Source: Arthrobacter sp. YN
Lineage (GTDB): Bacteria > Actinomycetota > Actinomycetes > Actinomycetales > Micrococcaceae
Direction: 5' to 3'
NCBI RefSeq assembly: GCF_002224285.1
Contig: NZ_CP022436.1
Coordinates: forward strand, 1,488,001 to 1,552,000
Length of the DNA stretch: 64,000 nucleotides
Shown: in pieces, positions 58,243 to 64,000 of the stretch
How positions within the stretch are numbered: the stretch's first letter is position 1
Layout: the number at the start of each line of letters is the position of its first letter
Program-made: the position numbers and the translations under genes
The notes under the pieces: generated by a model
The model's database searches: none
Told to the model about the DNA's origin: nothing
The model's input: only the letters and a program-made list of their open reading frames with translations

Positions 58243-58263
58243 CCGTTCGCCACCCCGGCAGTA

Positions 58264-58410
58264 TTGATCTTGGAAGAACGGTTCAGCCCCAAGCATCACC
58301 GGGATTCCGAAAGTCGCATCATCCGCATCGGTGGTCTCTTTGAGCCGATGCACCGGACACCGAAAGGTGTTCCGGCCCTGGACGAAGCCGGCGGCGACAG
58401 AGTCTTCTGA
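58264..58410 (+). CDS. Possible short ORF upstream of the third ATPase
   Basis: A 48-codon frame from a TTG at 58264 (frame open from 58219) reads ILEERFSPKHHRDSESRI, then GGLFEPMHRTPKGVPALDEA, and ends GGDRVF. Codon choice is G/C-rich in third positions like true genes here. No convincing ribosome site precedes the TTG, and an internal ATG at 58348 also lacks one. Its last codons run into the left arm of the hairpin at 58384-58444, as in leader-peptide attenuators. Coding status is uncertain. Confidence 0.28.
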   Translation: MILEERFSPKHHRDSESRIIRIGGLFEPMHRTPKGVPALDEAGGDRVF

Positions 58411-58444
58411 GACCGAGACTCTCCCCCCAGCCGCCGCCGGCTTC
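58384..58444 (+). terminator. Strong compound hairpin upstream of the third ATPase
   Basis: GAAGCCGGCGGCG / CGCCGCCGGCTTC gives a perfect 13-bp outer stem, with an inner AGAGTC / GACTCT stem. It is 72 bp before the ATPase start. It could terminate read-through from the LuxR pair or attenuate the downstream gene. Confidence 0.6.
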
Positions 58445-58515
58445 TAGGCCAGGTAGCCCGCACTTCGCGGAAACCACCCCTCCCGGACCATGGGACTGCT
58501 GCTATTGGAGTGCGC

Positions 58516-60987
58516 ATGCTGCCGGATCCCTGGCTGGACGAAGACACCGTCACAGTCGGGCTGAGGCCATCACCCTTCCCGGACCGGACGAGGCTCCTGG
58601 ACATCATCCTTTCCGCAGTACCGTCGCCCTCCACCAGTGGCATCGTGGTTGTTGGGGACCGAGGATCCGGAAAGACCCACCTGTTGCTCTCCGTCAAAGA
58701 GGGTCTCGCCGAAACCATGGACGTCAGAAGTTTCGCCGGAAAACCAGAGCTGAAGACCACCAGTTATGGCGCCTTGGGTGCGGCGCCTGAAGCCGGCGGT
58801 GAAGACACACTGCCGCCGGGACTTCACGTCCTCCGGGCCCTGACCAGCACCCTGGGTGCCGCTGAATATTTGTACACACCACAGATGGGCCGACGCCGGA
58901 ACAAACGCCGGGCTCAAACGGCAAGGCCGCCGCTGGTGCTGTTGGTGGACGACATCCACTACGTAGACCCAGCATCCTTGGCCGTCCTGCTGCAACTGAT
59001 ACCCGGTTTCGGGGCAACCTTGGTTGCAACTGCCGACAGCCGCAGGCCCCTTCCTCCGGACCTCTACCAACTCTGGGAAGACGGCTTCCTGGAACAGTAC
59101 TTTCTTCCGCCCTTTACGTTCACCGAGGCGCATGCCCTGTCCGAATCCATTCTGAGTGGAAGGGTCCAACGCCGTGCCAGCAGCCTGCTGGCCGCCATGA
59201 GTGGCTTCAATGTGGGGCTGCTGGGGATCGCCATCAACGATGCACGAAGTGCTGGTCTGCTGGTGCAGAAGGACGGCTTCTGGACCATTGATGTCCGGGC
59301 CCACTGTGACTGGCCAGGTGTGGTGGCACAAGTGCAGGCCGAAAACGCCGCCCGGCCCCCAGAGGAACGGCATGCGCTGGAACTCATAGCGCTTGCTGAA
59401 CCTGTGGCGCTGGACGTTGTGGAACACCATTTTGGCCGGAGCGCCGTTGAACACCTTCTGGCCAACCACCACATCCGGCTGTTGGCGGGGAGGCCGCCGC
59501 TGGTCAGGATGAGTTCCTGGCTGCGTGGCGAGGGTACCCGACTGGCCGTGCCACGCCCCAGGAGCCTGGCCCTCCGCCTTGGCGTTGAGGAGCCCGCGCT
59601 CACGCGCGAATCAGCCCCCACCCTGCTGCGGTGGATGACATGGTCCCTCGACTGTGGCCTGACCCTTTCCGATGAACTTCTTCTGGCCACCGCCCCGGCC
59701 GCCGACAGGCCGTCAACAGCAGAACTCGTCATGCGGGCCGCCGCAGCAGTGGCCGGGCCGGGCCGGAAGGACGAGGCCAGGCTCCTCCGGGCGCGGGCCT
59801 TGGTTGCTGAAGGCCTGCTGGGCGAAGCGGCCCCGGAACTGCGGGAGTTGGCAGCAGGTGGGGGATCGCCGGAGGTGAAGGCCGATGCCGTCTGCCGCCT
59901 GTTGGCATTGGATCTCCTGGGTGCCGTACCGGGTGAGGCCGTGCCTGGCCTTTCGGAGGACGCCGGTTCAGGGGAGACTGCTTCCGGCGCCGGCCGGCCG
60001 CAGACCCTGCAAGAAGTTTCCGGCCATGTGGTGTGGAACGTCCGGGAAGCCGAACGGCTCTTGCTCGCCGGATCAGCCCCGGAAGCGTTGGAGCGGTCAA
60101 CTGCGGCAATGGCGGCCGTGGATGCGGACCCTGCCCTGGACATGTTCCGGCCTGGGGTGCTGCTGCGGCACGTAGTGTGCCTTCGCAACAATCTGGTCTG
60201 GAGCCAAGCGGATTCACTCCTGGAGTGTCCCGCCTCCTTTGTCCTCCCCACATACCTTGCCGTGTGCTTGGACGTTGCCCGGGGGTACGCCGAACTCAGC
60301 CAGGGGCTTCCCCGCGCCGCGCGGGGAACCTTGGAACCGGTCCTTGCCGAACTGTCCGACGCCGGCCTTCCGCCGGTACTGGCTTTTGCTGCAGCCCTGC
60401 TGGCCTACTCCGAGGCGCTGTGCGGAAACCCTGTGCAGGCGATGCAACGCAGTGGGCAGAGCCTCGCTGCTTTGCAGGAGGTCGAGGATCCCGCAGGCCT
60501 CCTACCCCAGCTCAGCTCCGTCTACCTGGCGGCGGCGCAGGACCAGATGGCCGGTAAGCCGGACCATCTGTTGGCGCTGGCAGAACAACTCCACCACCAG
60601 GGCAGCACGTTGTTGGAAGCCGAGGCAGTCTCCCTCCTGACGCTCAATGCAGGCAGTGCCGCCGTCGACGACCTCGTGGTCCAGCGGCGGCTGTCAGGAC
60701 TTGCGGCCGAAATTCACGGAGCCGGAGGAGCCGCCCTGGGAGCGTTTGCAGAGGCGCTGTTGGACAACGACCCCAAGACGTTGGAAGCGGCGGGACGAAG
60801 TTTGTCTGCCGACAGGCTGTTTGCCCATGCTTCCGTCTGCTACTCGCGAGCGGCCAGCGGGTATGAAGCCCGAACCCGGAGTGCAGCAAGCCGGCGCGCA
60901 TCGGTCCTGGTTGAGCGGCTTCGCAGTGCGTTCGACAGCGGGGCTGTTCCGCCGCTGGGCTGGGTGCCCGGGAGGGCCGGCGGCTGA
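58516..60987 (+). CDS. LAL-like ATPase lacking the LuxR HTH, third of three
   Basis: 823 codons from the ATG at 58516, chosen because GGAG lies 5 bases ahead; a GTG two codons earlier has none. Walker A GDRGSGKT (47-54) and Walker B LVLLVDDIHYVD (140-151) are intact. The helical middle, including MTWSLDCGLTLSDELLLA, parallels the second regulator (SWALDCGADVDDEQLL). The C-terminus ends after an Arg/Ala-rich helix and GWVPGRAGG with no HTH, and too little sequence follows to hold one. It may be a partner or antagonist of the two regulators. Function is unknown. Confidence 0.8.
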   Translation: MLPDPWLDEDTVTVGLRPSPFPDRTRLLDIILSAVPSPSTSGIVVVGDRGSGKTHLLLSVKEGLAETMDVRSFAGKPELKTTSYGALGAAPEAGGEDTLPPGLHVLRALTSTLGAAEYLYTPQMGRRRNKRRAQTARPPLVLLVDDIHYVDPASLAVLLQLIPGFGATLVATADSRRPLPPDLYQLWEDGFLEQYFLPPFTFTEAHALSESILSGRVQRRASSLLAAMSGFNVGLLGIAINDARSAGLLVQKDGFWTIDVRAHCDWPGVVAQVQAENAARPPEERHALELIALAEPVALDVVEHHFGRSAVEHLLANHHIRLLAGRPPLVRMSSWLRGEGTRLAVPRPRSLALRLGVEEPALTRESAPTLLRWMTWSLDCGLTLSDELLLATAPAADRPSTAELVMRAAAAVAGPGRKDEARLLRARALVAEGLLGEAAPELRELAAGGGSPEVKADAVCRLLALDLLGAVPGEAVPGLSEDAGSGETASGAGRPQTLQEVSGHVVWNVREAERLLLAGSAPEALERSTAAMAAVDADPALDMFRPGVLLRHVVCLRNNLVWSQADSLLECPASFVLPTYLAVCLDVARGYAELSQGLPRAARGTLEPVLAELSDAGLPPVLAFAAALLAYSEALCGNPVQAMQRSGQSLAALQEVEDPAGLLPQLSSVYLAAAQDQMAGKPDHLLALAEQLHHQGSTLLEAEAVSLLTLNAGSAAVDDLVVQRRLSGLAAEIHGAGGAALGAFAEALLDNDPKTLEAAGRSLSADRLFAHASVCYSRAASGYEARTRSAASRRASVLVERLRSAFDSGAVPPLGWVPGRAGG

Positions 60988-61055
60988 ACGTGCTGTACGG
61001 CACACCTGCGGCACCGCACGGCAGGGGCCACCGTGGGATAATAGGGAGTCCCTGA

Positions 61056-62402
<1,347 letters not shown>

Positions 62403-62470
62403 CCTTCGGCCGCCGTGAAAAGCCAGGCAGCCTCAAACCAACGATTTCCTCAGAACAGGCAACAACCACC

Positions 62471-62922
62471 ATGAGTCTTGACCAGCTGTACCAGCAGATC
62501 ATCCTGGACCACTCCAAGCAGCGGCATGGTAGCGGCCTGGCTGAAACGCCAGCCCCCGAAGGGGCGGCCACCGGCCAATCACACCAGCTGAACCCGGTGT
62601 GCGGGATGAAGTCACGCTGCGGTTGGCCGTTGCTGACGGAACCGTCCAGCAGATCAGCTGGGACGGCGCGGGCTGCTCCATTTCCATGGCCTCGGCCTCG
62701 GTGCTCAGTGAACTGGGTGAGGGCATGTCCGTGGAGGAATTGCACTCAGTGATCGATAACTTCCGTGAGGTCCTGCGGTCGCGTGGCAAAATCCAGGCGG
62801 ACCCGGAGATCCTGGGCGACGCTGCCGCTTTCGAGGGCGTTGCCCGTTATGCGGCCCGCGTGAAATGCGCCATGATCTCCTGGGTTGCTGCCGAGGACGC
62901 GCTCAACCAGGCCACCGCCTGA
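62471..62922 (+). pseudogene. sufU: SufU iron-sulfur scaffold/sulfur-acceptor protein, frameshifted
   Basis: SufU takes persulfide sulfur from SufS through a zinc-bound Cys. The reading starts MSLDQLYQQIILDHSKQRHG and reaches the first zinc-site motif as NPVC. It then shifts by one base at the GGG run 62603-62605 and continues in another frame as DEVTLRLAVADGTV, GAGCSISMASASVL and later VKCAMISW to the stop. One extra G restores NPVCGDE and an intact ~150-residue protein with all expected ligands. Since SufU is normally essential with SufS in such bacteria, a base-calling error is the best explanation. Confidence 0.85.
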
Positions 62923-62974
62923 CCTTCCAGCAGCCCGCAAGACCGGAGCACCGCAGCAGCCCAGCACCCGCGCG

Positions 62975-64000
62975 TCAGGCGCGGGCAAAGACGTCAGGCA
63001 CGCCATCGCCGTCGTCGTCCCGTTCTTCATCCGCCTGCACCTGGCGGTACCGCCGGTTCCGGGCCCTGAGTACGACGGCGGCCAGCAGCGCCGAGATCAG
63101 GGAACCTGCCAGGATGGCCACCTTGGCGTGGTCATTATGGGCTGAACCGGTGCCGAAACTCAGCTCGCCGATGAGCAACGAGACCGTGAAGCCGATGCCG
63201 GCCAGAAGCGCCAGTCCGAAGAGGTCGATCCAGGCGATGCTGGAATCGAGGCTTGCGCGGGTGGTCTTGGTGACCAGGTACGTGGTGCCGAAAACACCCA
63301 CTGCCTTGCCCACTACCAACGCTGCCACAATGCCAACGGCCACGGGGTCCGTGAGCGCTGCCCCCATGCCATCGAATCCGCCCAAGGCCACGCCTGCGGA
63401 GAAGAAGGCGAAGACGGGCACTGCGAAGCCTGCCGAGAACGGGCGCAGCCGGTGCTCGAAGTGCTCAGCCAGTCCTTCGGCCGGTTCTCCCTTCTTGCCG
63501 CTGGCCAGGACCGGAACGGCGAAGCCCAACAGCACCCCGGCCACGGTGGCGTGGATTCCGGAAGCGTGGACGAAGCCCCAGGTGGCCAAGGCAAGGGGAC
63601 GAGCAGGTACCAGCTGCGGATCCGCTTTTGGACCAGGAACGTGAAGAGGGCCAGCGGCACCAAGGCGGCCAACAGCATGAGCGGCTGGAGTCCGGTGGAA
63701 TAGAAGAAGGCGATGATGCCGATGGCGATGAGGTCGTCCACCACGGCGAGGGTCAGCAGGAACGTCCGGAGCGCTGACGGCAGGTGGGTGTTGATGACGG
63801 CCAGCACGGCCAGGGCGAAGGCGATGTCCGTCGCGGTAGGAATGGCCCAGCCCTTGAGCGTCTCAGGGGACCCGAGGTTGAACAGGACAAAGATGACGGC
63901 CGGAACCACGACGCCGCCGATCGCCGCGGCGACGGGAACAACTGCTTTAGCGGGTTTACGGAGTTCGCCGGCCACGAACTCGCGTTTGAGCTCAAGGCCT
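62975..64000 (-). pseudogene. nhaA: NhaA-type Na+/H+ antiporter, frameshifted and truncated by the window edge
   Basis: Membrane antiporter exporting Na+ for protons at high pH or salt. The 5' piece, entering from the right edge, has [16 protein letters not shown], the [11 protein letters not shown] motif with the helix-IV TD, and [14 protein letters not shown] with the two essential Asp residues. The frame breaks after RSWYLLVPL at the GGGG run 63595-63598 (C run on the coding strand). The 3' piece continues as [21 protein letters not shown] to its stop at 62975, with a charged tail. One extra base restores a continuous NhaA. Convergent with sufU. Confidence 0.85.

Noticed and set aside
58044..58260. 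Additional protein gene between the second and third ATPases
   Set aside because: Frames in this part are short and interrupted, and the sequence is lower in GC than genes. Only the 58264-58410 frame further on was kept, at low confidence.

Overview
The window is chromosomal DNA from a high-GC actinobacterium, most likely a member of the Micrococcaceae close to Arthrobacter/Paenarthrobacter. This rests on many GTG and TTG starts, a WhiB regulator, a resuscitation-promoting factor, and actinobacterial marker families (TIGR03089, DUF3499, DUF5719, TIGR01906, DUF4245). The gene order is also typical: glpX/DUF4245/carbonic anhydrase/fumC; purK-purE-LCP; tatD-rpf-rsmA-ispE; tRNA-Gln-glmU-prs-rplY-pth. 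No rRNA, prophage, CRISPR array or intact transposase was seen.

Layout. 1-2.4 kb: frameshifted multidrug MFS pump and its TetR regulator, with an operator-like inverted repeat. 2.4-6.5 kb: central metabolism (fumC, beta-carbonic anhydrase, DUF4245, divergent glpX). 6.8-12.5 kb: minus-strand run purK-purE-LCP-manA-FemX-like, joining purine synthesis with envelope building. 12.6-24.1 kb: GtrA protein, TIGR03089 protein, WhiB regulator, very large GT2 membrane protein, DUF5719, zincin-like protein, DUF3499, Trm112, ahcY and an L,D-transpeptidase. 24.3-28.8 kb: Cys-rich pentapeptide-repeat protein, RDD and SpoIIM-like membrane proteins, TIGR01906 protein, a truncated PH-like gene and a patch of ~21-bp repeats resembling an insertion-sequence end. 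28.9-35.2 kb: acyl-CoA synthetase, protein mannosyltransferase, rsmI, succinate-semialdehyde dehydrogenase. 35.3-40.3 kb: TgpA-like/DUF58/MoxR operon. 40.5-46.7 kb: tatD, rpf with a structured leader, rsmA, ispE, ABC-F ATPase. 46.7-48 kb: decayed VOC gene between two arrays of 32-bp repeats, then a TetR gene. 48.2-52.5 kb: tRNA-Gln, glmU, prs, rplY with a hairpin-rich leader, pth. 52.6-61 kb: three consecutive large P-loop ATPases; the first two end in LuxR-type HTH domains and the third has none. 61-64 kb: sufS, sufU and a partial nhaA.

How the genes work together. Much of the window serves the cell envelope. It covers precursor supply (glmU, manA), glycosylation (GT2 protein, PMT, GtrA), wall polymer attachment (LCP) and peptidoglycan crosslinking or remodelling (FemX-like, L,D-transpeptidase, Rpf). 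Translation and RNA-modification genes (rsmI, rsmA, rplY, pth, tRNA-Gln) and core metabolism fill in the rest.

Most unusual points. The ATPase/LuxR trio has GAGTAC-type palindromes and a possible short ORF running into a strong hairpin before the HTH-less third member. Four genes (MFS pump, VOC remnant, sufU, nhaA) each need exactly one extra base at a G/C homopolymer, which points to systematic base-calling error rather than decay in at least three. The WhiB-GT2 junction reads TAATT where a TAATG overlap would be expected.
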